Of a stretch of 64,000 nt of DNA, positions 37,428 to 46,863 are shown one piece after another. This DNA is from an uncultured Azohydromonas sp. (GTDB lineage Bacteria > Pseudomonadota > Gammaproteobacteria > Burkholderiales > Burkholderiaceae_C), in the NCBI RefSeq assembly GCF_937926365.1, contig NZ_CALAOH010000169.1:25195-89194 (forward strand), written 5' to 3'. The position numbers were made by a program, and so were the translations under genes. Position 1 is the first letter of the stretch. Every line of letters begins with the position of its first letter. Below the pieces are notes generated by a model. The model saw only the letters and a list, made by a program, of their open reading frames with translations, was not told the origin of the DNA and searched no databases.

Positions 37428-40400
37428 TCAGTTCTGCACCCGCGGGCTCGACGCCGCGGCGGCCGCGGCCGGCGGCGGTGAGGGGGCCAGGTCGGGCAGC
37501 GGCTTGCCCGGCGCGCGCTCCACGCGCTCCACCTGCGGATCGCTCCATGAGCCGCTGACCTGGAACTCGCGCGTGCCGGCCTGCATCAGCGGCTTGCGCA
37601 GGAACAACTGCGCCAGGAAGGTGCCCAGCCCCACGGCCGGGTTGATGGCCGCATAGGCCAGCGAGGCGGTGCCGGCGTTGATCTCGGGCACCACCACCAC
37701 GTGCAGGTCCTGCGTCTCGCGCGCGATGTCGGCGCGGCCCTCCATCAGCACCGCGGCTTGCAGCCCGCGCATGAGCAGGTTGTTGGTCTCGGCCACGCCA
37801 TCGTCCATGTGCACGTCGCCGGTGACGTTGTCGAAGGCGAAGCCCTGCAGGAACACGTCGCGGAAGTCCAGCGTCAGCCGCCGCGGGATCGACTGCAGGC
37901 TCAGCACCGACAGCAGCCGCCCCGCGCCCGCGCCGGCCTTGAGGAAGCGGCCCTGCTGGATGTCCACGCGCAGCTGCCCGTCCATGCGCGAGGGGTCCGG
38001 CGCCAGCGGCGAGCCCGGCCACGACACCTCGCCCTGCAGCCGGCCCTTGCCGCCCTCCAGCACGCCGCCCAGGCCCAGGCGCTGCAGCAGCGCGCCGCTG
38101 TCGTCGAGCTCCAGCCGGAAATCCATCACCATGCGCCGGCGCCCGTCCGGGCCCGGCACCCACTTCCCCAGCGCCTTGAGCTCGGCCTCGGCCGTGGTGA
38201 GCTGCAGCTTGTCGAGCTGCCACTCGGCCGGGCGCGGGCCGTTGCGGCGGTTGACGGCCTGGATCTCCACTTTCCCCAAGTCGCGCCCGCCCAGCTCGAA
38301 GTTCTCCACCACGATGTCCAGCGCCGGCACGCTCGCCGGGGCCTGTGCCAGCAGCGACTCCACGCCCTGCGCCGCGCTGGGCGGCAACGCCAGCCGCGCC
38401 AGCCACGCGCGCACGTGTCCGGGTTGCGCGGCGTCGCCGGCGCGGAATTCGACATGGCCATCGAGCTGGTCGGCATGCAGGTTGGCGCGCCAGGTGTCAT
38501 CGCCACCGGCATGCGTGACGCCGGCCACCACGTGGTCCAGCCGCCGGCCGCTCACCAGCAGCTGCTGCACCTGCAGCGCCACGCTCATCGGCGGCGTGGC
38601 CGCCGCGCCGCCCGCGTGGCCCGCGCCACTGGCACCACTGACGGCACCCGCACCCGGCCCGCCGGCGGCGGCGGCGCTGCGCGACAGGCGCTCCCAGGTC
38701 TGCTGCCAGGCGTCGAGGTCCAGCGCCGGCAGGGCCACGGCGATGCCGAAGCCGTGCGAAGGCTGCGGCGCGGGCTGGCGCAAGCCCAGGCCGCCGCGCA
38801 GCAGCACGGCGTCGCCGTCGGCGTCCTGCTGCTGCAGGTCGCGCACGAGCTGGCCCTGCAGCAGCCCCTCGGCGTCCACCTGCCAGTGCTCGTGCAGCAT
38901 CGCGCCGTCGGCCACCACGCGCGTGCTCACCTGCAGCGGCAGCGGCGCCTCGGCGGCCTTGCGCAGCGGCTCGGGCAGCTCGGAGCCCATGCCCACCAGG
39001 TTGCTCAACACCACGAATTCCGGATGCCCCTGCCGCACCGCGAGCTGCAGCCGGTATGGCGCCTGGCCGCTGAACGCGCCGGCCAGGCGCGAGATGAAGC
39101 CCAGCTCCGGCGCGCGGCGCAGCCCTTCTGCGCTGGCGACGCCGTTGCCGCTGAAGCGCAACGTGCCGTCGGGCTGCGTGCCGCCCTCGAACACCGCGTC
39201 GCCGCCGAGCACGCGCGCGCCGCCGGTGATGCCCATGCGCTGGCGCGTGAACTCCACCTTCGCCCGCGTGGCGGTCAGCAGCGGCACTTCGGGGCCCAGA
39301 CGCACGTCGTTGCCCGACAGCAGCACGCTGCCCTGCACAGTGCTCTGGTCCAGGTCGAGCAGCGGCAGCTGCAGCGCCAGGCGCAGCTCGGCGTTGCCGG
39401 TGGCGACGGCCTCCTTGAGCCCGCCGTTGATCCACCCGCCCACGGGCGAGGTGTTCACGAACTGCAGCATGTCGTGCGCCGGTCCGCGCCCGGTGCCCTC
39501 GATGCGCAGCTGCGCCTGCTCCAGGTCGGCGAAGCCGCCATTGACGCCGGCCAGCTCCAGCCCCAGCCCCGCCACGCGCGCCCGCACGTTGCGCAGCGCC
39601 ATCGAGACGCGGTCGAACACCAGCTCGCCACCGACCTGCGTGAACGTGGGCCAGGAGGGGTCATCGGGCACGTAGGCCAGCGTCGTGTCCTCCACCTGGC
39701 CGGCGATGCGGAACTCGCCGTTGCCGCGGCGGAAGGGAAATTCGCGCAGGTCGCCGCGCACGCGGAAGGTGGCCTTTGGGATGCGCCCGCCCTGCACCGC
39801 CTGCGCCACCCAGTGCCGCGTGTCGGCGGGGATGGTCAGCGGCAGGTAGCGCGCCACCGCTTGGGCGCGGCCCTGGACCAGCCGCCCGTCGAGCTCCAGC
39901 GTGCCCGGCAGTCGGCCCTGGGCATCGGTGCGCCAGGTGGCGTTGAACTCGGCCTGCGCGTCGGCCGTCACCAGCTTCGCCTCGCGCAGGTGGAACTCCA
40001 GCTTCGGTGCCCTCGGCGCCGCCGCCGTCTGCAGCCGCCAGGCCAGCACGCTGCTGAAGCGCTCGACATCGATGCGCGGCTGCTCGAACACGCCCGGGAG
40101 CTCCAGCGCGCCCCGCGCGAGCTGCAGCCGCGCGCTGCCGCCGGCCTCGCTGGCGTCGAACTCGGCGCTCAAGCCGCGCACCCCGGGCTGGCCGATGTCG
40201 CCCTCCACCGGCGTGCCTTCCAGCGCCAGGTCCGCGACGCGGCCCTTGACGCGGTAGCGCCCGGGCTGCTCCAGCGGCCCGTCCCAGCGGGCTTCCAGCG
40301 CGGTGACGACGCCCTCGGGCGCCAGCGAGCGCAGCCGCGCCTCCACTCCTTCGGGCAGCGGCACGCGGGTGGCCAGCCGCGCCAGCAGGGCCAGGTCCAG

Positions 40401-41498
40401 CCGCTCGGCGTCGAGCTCGCCGCCGGGCTGGACGCCCCGGCGCAGGTGCAGCCGCGTGTCGCCGGCGGGCCACTGCAGCCCGTCGTCGGTGGTGAAGCCC
40501 AGTTGCTGGGCGCGCAAAGTCAGGTCCTTGCCGTCGCGCTGCGCCGTCAGCCGCCCCTGCAGCTGCGCCAGCGCCAGCGGTTCGTGCCCGGGCAGGCGCA
40601 GGCTCAGCTCGCGCAGCGCCAGGTCCAGCGTGACTTCGCGCGCGTCGCCGCGGTCGATCTCCACCCAGGCGCGCAGCGCGCCCTGCCCGCCGTGGATCTC
40701 CGCCCGCAGCGTGGCGAGCTGCTGCAGCGGCACGAAGTCGATGGCGGGCAGCTCCGCGTGCAGCGTGCCGCGCCAGCGCTTGAAGTCCGAGGCGCGTGCC
40801 AGCAGCGGCTGCTTGAAGCGGCCCTGCACCGACCAGCGCTGGCCCCAGGCAGGCGGAGGCGTGAAGTCCAGCCGCAGCTCGTGGCGGCGCAGCCCGTTGC
40901 GCAGCAGCAGCAGCACCTGGCTGACTTCTACGGGCTCGGCGCCGCGCAACTCGTCGGTCCAGCGCACGCGCGCGTTGCGCACCAGGAATTCGGGCTGGGC
41001 GAAGAACCAGTCGGCCAGCGCGGTGTCGCTCTTGGCGTCGGTGACCTCACTGGTGAGCGGCAGGCCGGCCACGTGCAGGCGCCCCTGTGCGTCGCGGCGC
41101 AGCTCCAGTTGTGCGTCCTCGATCACCAGCTGCTCCAGGCGCAGCCGCAACGTCAGCAGCGAGCGCGCGGACACGGCGGCCGACAGGCGTGGCAGCCGCA
41201 GCGCCTCGCGCTGCTGCGTGTCCAGCAGCACCACGTCGCGCAGCTCCAGCGCCGGCACCCAGCCGCCGCCGCGGGTCTGGATGTCACCGATGCGCAGCGG
41301 TACACCGAGCGAACGGCTGGCGTAGGACTCGATGTGCGGCAGCCATTCGCTGGCGTGGGGCAATATGACCCAGTGCAGGACGGCCATGGCGAGCAGCAGT
41401 AGGCTCCACGCCGCGATCAAGAGACCCGCTGCCAGCCGCAGGCCCCAAGGCCAACGCGAGCGGCGGCGGGCGACGGGATCGGGGGGGATTGGAGGCAT
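37428..41498 (-). CDS. yhdP: YhdP-family AsmA-like envelope protein
   Basis: 1,356 residues from ATG at 41498. An N-terminal membrane helix (about 18-40) is followed by a very long periplasmic part: DUF3971 in the middle and an AsmA-like C-terminal region with repeated beta-strand patterns. A Gly/Ala-rich break occurs about residue 940-970, and the end is a Pro/Ala tail. YhdP, with TamB and YdbH, forms bridges that carry phospholipid between inner and outer membrane. The divergent neighbour glnE begins 130 bases away. An in-frame TTG at 41537 would add 13 residues. It is probably co-transcribed with the nitrilase. Confidence 0.92.
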   Translation of the reverse strand: MPPIPPDPVARRRSRWPWGLRLAAGLLIAAWSLLLLAMAVLHWVILPHASEWLPHIESYASRSLGVPLRIGDIQTRGGGWVPALELRDVVLLDTQQREALRLPRLSAAVSARSLLTLRLRLEQLVIEDAQLELRRDAQGRLHVAGLPLTSEVTDAKSDTALADWFFAQPEFLVRNARVRWTDELRGAEPVEVSQVLLLLRNGLRRHELRLDFTPPPAWGQRWSVQGRFKQPLLARASDFKRWRGTLHAELPAIDFVPLQQLATLRAEIHGGQGALRAWVEIDRGDAREVTLDLALRELSLRLPGHEPLALAQLQGRLTAQRDGKDLTLRAQQLGFTTDDGLQWPAGDTRLHLRRGVQPGGELDAERLDLALLARLATRVPLPEGVEARLRSLAPEGVVTALEARWDGPLEQPGRYRVKGRVADLALEGTPVEGDIGQPGVRGLSAEFDASEAGGSARLQLARGALELPGVFEQPRIDVERFSSVLAWRLQTAAAPRAPKLEFHLREAKLVTADAQAEFNATWRTDAQGRLPGTLELDGRLVQGRAQAVARYLPLTIPADTRHWVAQAVQGGRIPKATFRVRGDLREFPFRRGNGEFRIAGQVEDTTLAYVPDDPSWPTFTQVGGELVFDRVSMALRNVRARVAGLGLELAGVNGGFADLEQAQLRIEGTGRGPAHDMLQFVNTSPVGGWINGGLKEAVATGNAELRLALQLPLLDLDQSTVQGSVLLSGNDVRLGPEVPLLTATRAKVEFTRQRMGITGGARVLGGDAVFEGGTQPDGTLRFSGNGVASAEGLRRAPELGFISRLAGAFSGQAPYRLQLAVRQGHPEFVVLSNLVGMGSELPEPLRKAAEAPLPLQVSTRVVADGAMLHEHWQVDAEGLLQGQLVRDLQQQDADGDAVLLRGGLGLRQPAPQPSHGFGIAVALPALDLDAWQQTWERLSRSAAAAGGPGAGAVSGASGAGHAGGAAATPPMSVALQVQQLLVSGRRLDHVVAGVTHAGGDDTWRANLHADQLDGHVEFRAGDAAQPGHVRAWLARLALPPSAAQGVESLLAQAPASVPALDIVVENFELGGRDLGKVEIQAVNRRNGPRPAEWQLDKLQLTTAEAELKALGKWVPGPDGRRRMVMDFRLELDDSGALLQRLGLGGVLEGGKGRLQGEVSWPGSPLAPDPSRMDGQLRVDIQQGRFLKAGAGAGRLLSVLSLQSIPRRLTLDFRDVFLQGFAFDNVTGDVHMDDGVAETNNLLMRGLQAAVLMEGRADIARETQDLHVVVVPEINAGTASLAYAAINPAVGLGTFLAQLFLRKPLMQAGTREFQVSGSWSDPQVERVERAPGKPLPDLAPSPPPAAAAAASSPRVQN

Positions 41499-41628
41499 GT
41501 CGGAATGCCCGCCGGGTGTGCGGCGCGACAGGTACAACAGGTGATCGGGAACCAGACGCCAGCGCGGTCGGTTCTCCGGGGCCGCTCCAAGACCCGGTCA
41601 ATCTAGCACACGGGGTTTTGCCGGCACG

Positions 41629-44358
41629 ATGGCTTCCGTTTCTCCAACTTCAACCGTTGTTGAGCCGCCTTTGGCGGAATACAGCCGTTTCGTGCAGCGC
41701 GTGCGTCGCCGCCATGCTGACCTCCTGCCCTTGCTGGCACAGGGCGTGCCCGACGGCGCCAGCATCCAGGCCCTGATCGAAGCCCTCCTCGCCACCGGCC
41801 GCCCGCTGCCCTCGGCCTTGCGCATCGCGCGCCAGCTGGTGCTGGAGCGGCTGGCGGTGCTGGACGTGGAGCAGCACGCGCGGCTGGAGGACGTCACCAG
41901 CGCCATGACGGCACTGGCCGAAACCACGCTGGAGGCGGCGCTCGCGGAGGCGCGCGCGCAGGAGTCCGAGCGCCACGGCCAGCCGCGCACCGCCGCCGGC
42001 GAGCCGATCGAGTTCTGGATTGTGGGCATGGGCAAGCTCGGAGCGCGCGAGCTCAACGTCTCCTCCGACATCGACCTGATCTACGTGTACGAGGAGGACG
42101 GCGAAACCGACGGCGCGGTGCCCATCTCCGCGCACGAGTACTTCGCCAAGGTGGCCAAGCGGCTGTATGCGCTCATTGGCGACACCACCGACGACGGCTT
42201 CGTCTTCCGCGTGGACCTGGCGCTGCGGCCCAACGGCAACTCCGGCCCGCCGGTGGTGAGCCTGTCGATGCTGGAAACCTACTTCTATGCGCAGGGCCGC
42301 GAGTGGGAGCGCTTCGCCTGGCTCAAGAGCCGCGTGGTGGCGCCGCGCGCGGCGGTCACCAGCGGGCGCGCGCTGCAGCTGCGCGACCTGGTGACGCCCT
42401 TCGTGTACCGGCGCTACCTGGATTACGGCGTCTTCGAAGGCTTGCGCCAACTGCACCTGCGCATCCGCGAGGAGGCCCAGCGCCGTGCCGCCGGCCGGCC
42501 CGAGCGTGCCAACGACGTGAAGCTGTCGCGCGGGGGCATCCGCGAGATCGAGTTCATCGTGCAACTGCTGCAGGTGGTGCGCGGTGGGCACTTCCCGGAG
42601 ATCCGAACCCGCTCCACGCTGCGCGCGCTGCAGAAGCTCACCGCGCATGGACTGATGGCCCCGGCCACCGCCGAGCGGCTGGCACGGGCCTACACCTTCC
42701 TGCGCCGCGTCGAGCACCGCATCCAGTACCTGGACGACCAGCAGACGCACCTGCTGCCCACTGCCGACGGCGACCTGGGCTGGATCGCGCGCAGCATGGA
42801 GCTCACCTGCAGCGCCGATGCCTGCGAGCTGCTGGACCGCCTGGGCGAGACGCGCGAGTTCGTGGCGCTGGAGTTCGACGCCCTGCTGCACGACGGCCGC
42901 AGTCCGCCCACCCGCGGCAACGGCTGCCGCAGCTGCGGCGGCACGCCGCTGCCGGTGGACGATGAGGGTTTCCTGGCCAAGCTGCCGGGTGAGCTGGGTC
43001 AGCGTGTGCGCCAGTGGGTGCAGCAGCCCAAGGTGCAGGCGCTGCGCGACGACAGCAAGCTGCGCCTGGCGCGGCTGGTGCAGCGCGCGGCCGAGGCGGT
43101 GGAGCGCCAGAGCTGCACCCCGGAGGCGGCGCTGCGCTTCATCGACTGGCTGGAGCCGCTGATGCGGCGCGAGAGCTACTTCGCGCTGCTGGTGGAGCGG
43201 CCCGAGGTGCAGGCGCGGCTGCTGCGGCTGCTGGGCCTGGCGCGCTGGCCGATGCGCTACCTGATGCGCCATCCGGGCGTGATCGACGAGTTGGCGGACC
43301 GCCGCATCATCGACCAGCGCTTCGACCGCGCCGCCTTCTCGCGCGAGCTCGACGAGCGCCATGCCGCCTGGGAGCGCTCGGGCGAGGCTTCGGAGGAGGC
43401 GCTGCTCGACACCCTGCGCCGCGCCCACCATGCCGAGGTGTTCCGCATCCTGGTGCGTGACGTGGAAGGCCACATCACCGTGGAGCAGGTGGCCGACGAC
43501 CTCTCGGCGCTGGCCGACGCGGTGCTGGAGCGCACGCTGCACTGGGGCTGGCATCACCTGCGTAAGAAGCACCGTGAGGTGCCGCGATTTGCCGTCATCG
43601 CCTACGGCAAGCTCGGCGGCAAGGAGCTGGGATATGGAAGCGACCTGGACCTGGTCTTCCTCTTCGATGACGAGGATGAGGGTGCCGCGGAGACCTACGC
43701 CGGCTTCGTGCGCAAGCTCATCACCTGGCTGACGCTGCGCACCTCGGCCGGCGAGTTGTTCGACATCGACACCGCGCTGCGGCCCAACGGCAATTCCGGG
43801 CTGCTGGTGACCTCGCTGCAGGCCTTCGAGCGCTACCAGCTCGGCCGCGGCAGCAACACGGCCTGGACCTGGGAGCACCAGGCGCTCACGCGCGCGCGCT
43901 TCTCGGCCGGCGACCCGTCCATCGGCGTGCGCTTCGAGGAGATCCGCCGTGCCGTGCTCAGCGCGCCGCGCGACGCCGTGGCGCTGCGCCAAGAAGTGCA
44001 GGCCATGCGCGACAAGATGCGCGCCGCGCGCCCGGTGAAGGACGGGCTTTTCGACGTCAAGCACAGCCCTGGCGGCATGGTGGACGCGGAGTTCGCGGTG
44101 CAGTTCCTGGTGCTGGCCCATGGCGAGCGCCATCCGGAGTTGCTGGACAACGTGGGCAACATCGCGCTGATGTTGCGTGCGCAGGATGGGGGGCTGCTGC
44201 CCGCGGGCGTGGGCAGCGCCGCGGCTTCCGCCTACCGCGAGCTGCGCCGCGCGCAGCATCGCGCGCGGCTGGACGAGCAGCCCACGCAGTTCCCACCCGA
44301 GCAGTTCAAAGAGTCGCGCGAGGCGGTGCTGGCGCTGTGGCACGCGGTTTTTGATTGA
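41629..44358 (+). CDS. glnE: Glutamine synthetase adenylyltransferase/adenylyl-removing enzyme (GlnE)
   Basis: 909 residues. Bifunctional enzyme that attaches or removes AMP on glutamine synthetase in response to PII. Both nucleotidyltransferase domains are visible: GMGKLGARELNVSSDIDLIY (about 127) for the de-adenylylation half, and AYGKLGGKELGYGSDLDLVF (about 658) for the adenylylation half. Repeated LRPNGNSG segments follow each. Helical linker between. No truncation. Transcribed away from yhdP. Confidence 0.97.
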   Translation: MASVSPTSTVVEPPLAEYSRFVQRVRRRHADLLPLLAQGVPDGASIQALIEALLATGRPLPSALRIARQLVLERLAVLDVEQHARLEDVTSAMTALAETTLEAALAEARAQESERHGQPRTAAGEPIEFWIVGMGKLGARELNVSSDIDLIYVYEEDGETDGAVPISAHEYFAKVAKRLYALIGDTTDDGFVFRVDLALRPNGNSGPPVVSLSMLETYFYAQGREWERFAWLKSRVVAPRAAVTSGRALQLRDLVTPFVYRRYLDYGVFEGLRQLHLRIREEAQRRAAGRPERANDVKLSRGGIREIEFIVQLLQVVRGGHFPEIRTRSTLRALQKLTAHGLMAPATAERLARAYTFLRRVEHRIQYLDDQQTHLLPTADGDLGWIARSMELTCSADACELLDRLGETREFVALEFDALLHDGRSPPTRGNGCRSCGGTPLPVDDEGFLAKLPGELGQRVRQWVQQPKVQALRDDSKLRLARLVQRAAEAVERQSCTPEAALRFIDWLEPLMRRESYFALLVERPEVQARLLRLLGLARWPMRYLMRHPGVIDELADRRIIDQRFDRAAFSRELDERHAAWERSGEASEEALLDTLRRAHHAEVFRILVRDVEGHITVEQVADDLSALADAVLERTLHWGWHHLRKKHREVPRFAVIAYGKLGGKELGYGSDLDLVFLFDDEDEGAAETYAGFVRKLITWLTLRTSAGELFDIDTALRPNGNSGLLVTSLQAFERYQLGRGSNTAWTWEHQALTRARFSAGDPSIGVRFEEIRRAVLSAPRDAVALRQEVQAMRDKMRAARPVKDGLFDVKHSPGGMVDAEFAVQFLVLAHGERHPELLDNVGNIALMLRAQDGGLLPAGVGSAAASAYRELRRAQHRARLDEQPTQFPPEQFKESREAVLALWHAVFD

Positions 44359-44450
44359 AGCGGCGCGATCCGTTGCGCGTGTCCTCCGAGGCCTCTCGTG
44401 TGCGGGAGGCCTCGGCGTCTTCAGGCGCCGCTTTCGCAAGTCCTGGACGG

Positions 44451-45050
44451 ATGGAGGGTGCCGCGGGGCGCCAGCCTGCTCATGCCTGGCTGGGACTGTG
44501 CGCGCTGCTGGCCTTCGGTGCCTGTACCGCCTACTTCTTCCTGTCGCCCGCGGCGCTGGACATCCAGCCCGACCGCTGGCTGCGTGAGCCCTGGCGCCTG
44601 TGGACGGCGGCCTGGGTGCACTGGACGCCGTTGCACCTGGCGGGCAATGCCGCCGGCGCGGCGGCGCTGGCGCTTTTGGGCCGGGCCGCGGGCCTGGGCC
44701 GCGGCCACGCGCTGGGCGCCTTCATCTCCTGGCCGCTGACGCACCTGCTGCTGGCACTGTGGGGCATGCCCGGGCTGATGCACTACGGCGGGCTGTCGGG
44801 TGTGCTGCACGCCGGCGTGGCGTTGGCCAGCACGGTGCTGCTAGCGCGGCGCGGGCTGCAGCGCGCGGTGGGCGTGGCGGTCTGGGCGGGGCTGCTGCTG
44901 AAGCTGGCGTGGGAGTCGCCCTGGGGGCCGCGGTTGGCGGTGGGATGGGATTTCACCGTCGCGACGCATGCGCATGTGGCGGGAGTGCTGGCCGGGCTGT
45001 TGTGTGCCTTGGCCGTGGAATGGCATGAGCGACAGAAAAACAAACCTTGA
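44451..45050 (+). CDS. Rhombosortase-like rhomboid protease (RrtA type)
   Basis: 199 residues with about six membrane helices. Rhomboid features: HLAGNAAG (His62, Asn66), HYGGLSGVLHAG with catalytic Ser116, and THAHVAGVLAGL with catalytic His175. The short form and the YxGxSGxLH motif match rhombosortase, which cleaves GlyGly-CTERM tails of exported proteins. The secreted subtilase at 27949-29850 carries such a tail. ATG at 44451 opens the first helix; an in-frame TTG overlapping the glnE stop would add 32 poorly hydrophobic residues. Its end overlaps the EamA gene by 26 bases. Confidence 0.82.
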   Translation: MEGAAGRQPAHAWLGLCALLAFGACTAYFFLSPAALDIQPDRWLREPWRLWTAAWVHWTPLHLAGNAAGAAALALLGRAAGLGRGHALGAFISWPLTHLLLALWGMPGLMHYGGLSGVLHAGVALASTVLLARRGLQRAVGVAVWAGLLLKLAWESPWGPRLAVGWDFTVATHAHVAGVLAGLLCALAVEWHERQKNKP

Positions 45051-45933
45051 TGCTCGCGCCGTGGCCGGCATCGTGCTGTGCTGCGGGTTGTGGGGCCTGA
45101 ACCAGGTGGCCACCAAGGTGGCGCTGGCGGAGATCGCACCGCTGCTGCAGGCCGGACTGCGTTCACTGGGCGCGGCGCTGCTGGTGGCGCTGTGGTCGCG
45201 GGCGCGGGGCCAGGCGTTGCGGGGAGGTGCGCCGGCGGGCGCCTGGCGTGGCGGGCTGCTGGCCGGGGCGTTGTTCGCGGCCGAGTTCGGCTGCATCTTC
45301 ATCGGGCTGCAGTACACCAGCGCCTCGCGCATGGTGGTGTTCGTGTACCTCGCTCCCTTCGTGGTGGCACTGGGCATGCCGCTGATCGCGCGCGCCGAGC
45401 GGCTGTCGGGGCTGCAGGCGGCGGGGCTGCTGGTGGCTTTCACGGGCGTGGCCTGGGCTTTCGGCGAAAGCTTCAACGGTCCGGCCACGGCCGGCTCGCA
45501 CCAATGGCTGGGCGATGCACTGGGTGTGCTGGCGGCGCTGCTGTGGGGCTGCACCACCCTGTCCATCCGCGCCACACGGCTCTCGGCCGCCCCGGCGGAA
45601 GTGACGCTGCTCTACCAGCTCGGCGTCTCGGGCGTGCTGCTGTTGGTGGCCTCGGCGCTGGCCGGCGAGCCCTGGCCAGCGCGCGTGGGCGCGCTGTCAA
45701 TGGCGATGATGGGCTTCCAGATTGTGGTGGTCAGCTTCGCCAGCTACCTGCTGTGGTTCGAGCTGCTGCGCCGCTACCCGGCGACCAAGCTCTCCGCTTT
45801 CACGCTGCTCACGCCGCTGGCGGGCTTGCTGGCCGGCGTGGCGTTGCTGGATGAGCCCCTCACCGCCCGGCTGGTGGCGGCGACCGTGGCGGTGTGCGTG
45901 GGCATCGCCGCCGTGAACCGGCGGCCGCGCTGA
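45025..45933 (+). CDS. EamA/DMT-family transporter
   Basis: 302 residues with ten membrane segments in two EamA halves; the first begins VAGIVLCCGLWGLNQVATKVAL and the second DALGVLAALLWGCTTLSIRA. DMT members export amino acids or other metabolites; substrate unknown. ATG at 45025 lies inside the end of the rhombosortase gene, so the two are probably one transcript. It converges on the ferritin-like gene with the terminator of the latter between. Confidence 0.9.
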   Translation: MSDRKTNLDARAVAGIVLCCGLWGLNQVATKVALAEIAPLLQAGLRSLGAALLVALWSRARGQALRGGAPAGAWRGGLLAGALFAAEFGCIFIGLQYTSASRMVVFVYLAPFVVALGMPLIARAERLSGLQAAGLLVAFTGVAWAFGESFNGPATAGSHQWLGDALGVLAALLWGCTTLSIRATRLSAAPAEVTLLYQLGVSGVLLLVASALAGEPWPARVGALSMAMMGFQIVVVSFASYLLWFELLRRYPATKLSAFTLLTPLAGLLAGVALLDEPLTARLVAATVAVCVGIAAVNRRPR

Positions 45934-45959
45934 AAAAGAAAGCGCCCCCGCGGGGGCGC
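45933..45959 (-). terminator. Terminator after the ferritin-like gene
   Basis: GCGCCCCCGCGGGGGCGC (45942-45959) is a perfect palindrome. On the minus strand it is followed by TTTCTTTTT. It lies immediately after the convergent EamA stop. Confidence 0.8.
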
Positions 45960-45987
45960 CGTGCTCAGGTTCGGCAGGTGGCCGGGC

Positions 45988-46863
45988 TCAGGCATCAGCC
46001 GATGCCGTGTCGGCCGGCACCGCCAGCTTCTGCGCCATCTCCTTGCGGAAGCGGTTGAGCGCCTGGACGTTCGGAAACTCGCGGCCCATGAGCAGGCTCA
46101 TGTTGTGCAGGATGCGCTCCACGACCTTGCCTTCCCAGGTGGCGTCGAACTGGATCTGCTTGTCCAGCCACTGTTCCAGCCAGTCGGGATCGGGCAGGCG
46201 GCTCTGCACGGTGTCGCGCGGGAACAACTTCTCGTTGACATGCAGGTTGGTTGGGTGCAGAGGCTGCGAGGTGCGGCGGGCGCTGGCCATGAGCACGCCG
46301 ACCTTGGCGAAAGCCAAGCGCGCCGCGTCGCCGTGCTGCGCCAGCGCGCGCTTCATGTAGCGCAGGTAGGCGCCGCCGTGGCGGGCTTCGTCGCGGGCCA
46401 GCGTCTCGTAGATGGCCTTGATCACCGGCTCGGTGTGCCACTCCGCCGCGCGGCGGTACCAGTGGTTCAGGCGGATCTCGCCGCAGAAGTGGAGCATCAG
46501 CGTCTCCAGCGGCGGCGCCGGATCGAATTCGAAGCGCACCTCGTGCAGCTCGGCCTCGGTGGGCACCAGGTCGGGGCGGAAACGGCGCAGGTACTCCATC
46601 ATCACCAGGGAGTGCTTCTGCTCTTCGAAGAACCACACGCTCATGAAACCGCAGAAGTCGCTGTCGCCGCGGTTGTCCCGCAGGAACATCTCGGTGGCCG
46701 GTAGCGCCGCCCACTCGGTGATGGCGTTCATCTTGATTGTGTGCGCCTGCTCCTCGCTCAGCTGTGCGGCATCGAAGCGGTCCCAGGGAATGTCCGTGTC
46801 CATGTTCCAGCGGACGGCTTCGAGTTGCTTGAAGAGTTCGGGATAAAGCATGGCGGACGACAT
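45988..46863 (-). CDS. Di-iron ferritin-like protein (acyl-ACP desaturase-like fold)
   Basis: 291 residues. Candidate di-iron ligands: Glu50 (AITEW), Glu80/Glu81 and His84 (FFEEQKHS), Glu129 (FCGEIRLNHWY), Glu159 and His162 (ARDEARHGGAYL). The EExxH/DExRH pattern resembles stearoyl-ACP desaturases and related ferritin-like oxidases. No membrane helix. The reaction cannot be stated; fatty-acid desaturation or a stress-related oxidase are options. ATG at 46863 is chosen; AGGA is very close to it. It stands alone, with its own terminator and a long upstream gap. Confidence 0.82.
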   Translation of the reverse strand: MSSAMLYPELFKQLEAVRWNMDTDIPWDRFDAAQLSEEQAHTIKMNAITEWAALPATEMFLRDNRGDSDFCGFMSVWFFEEQKHSLVMMEYLRRFRPDLVPTEAELHEVRFEFDPAPPLETLMLHFCGEIRLNHWYRRAAEWHTEPVIKAIYETLARDEARHGGAYLRYMKRALAQHGDAARLAFAKVGVLMASARRTSQPLHPTNLHVNEKLFPRDTVQSRLPDPDWLEQWLDKQIQFDATWEGKVVERILHNMSLLMGREFPNVQALNRFRKEMAQKLAVPADTASADA

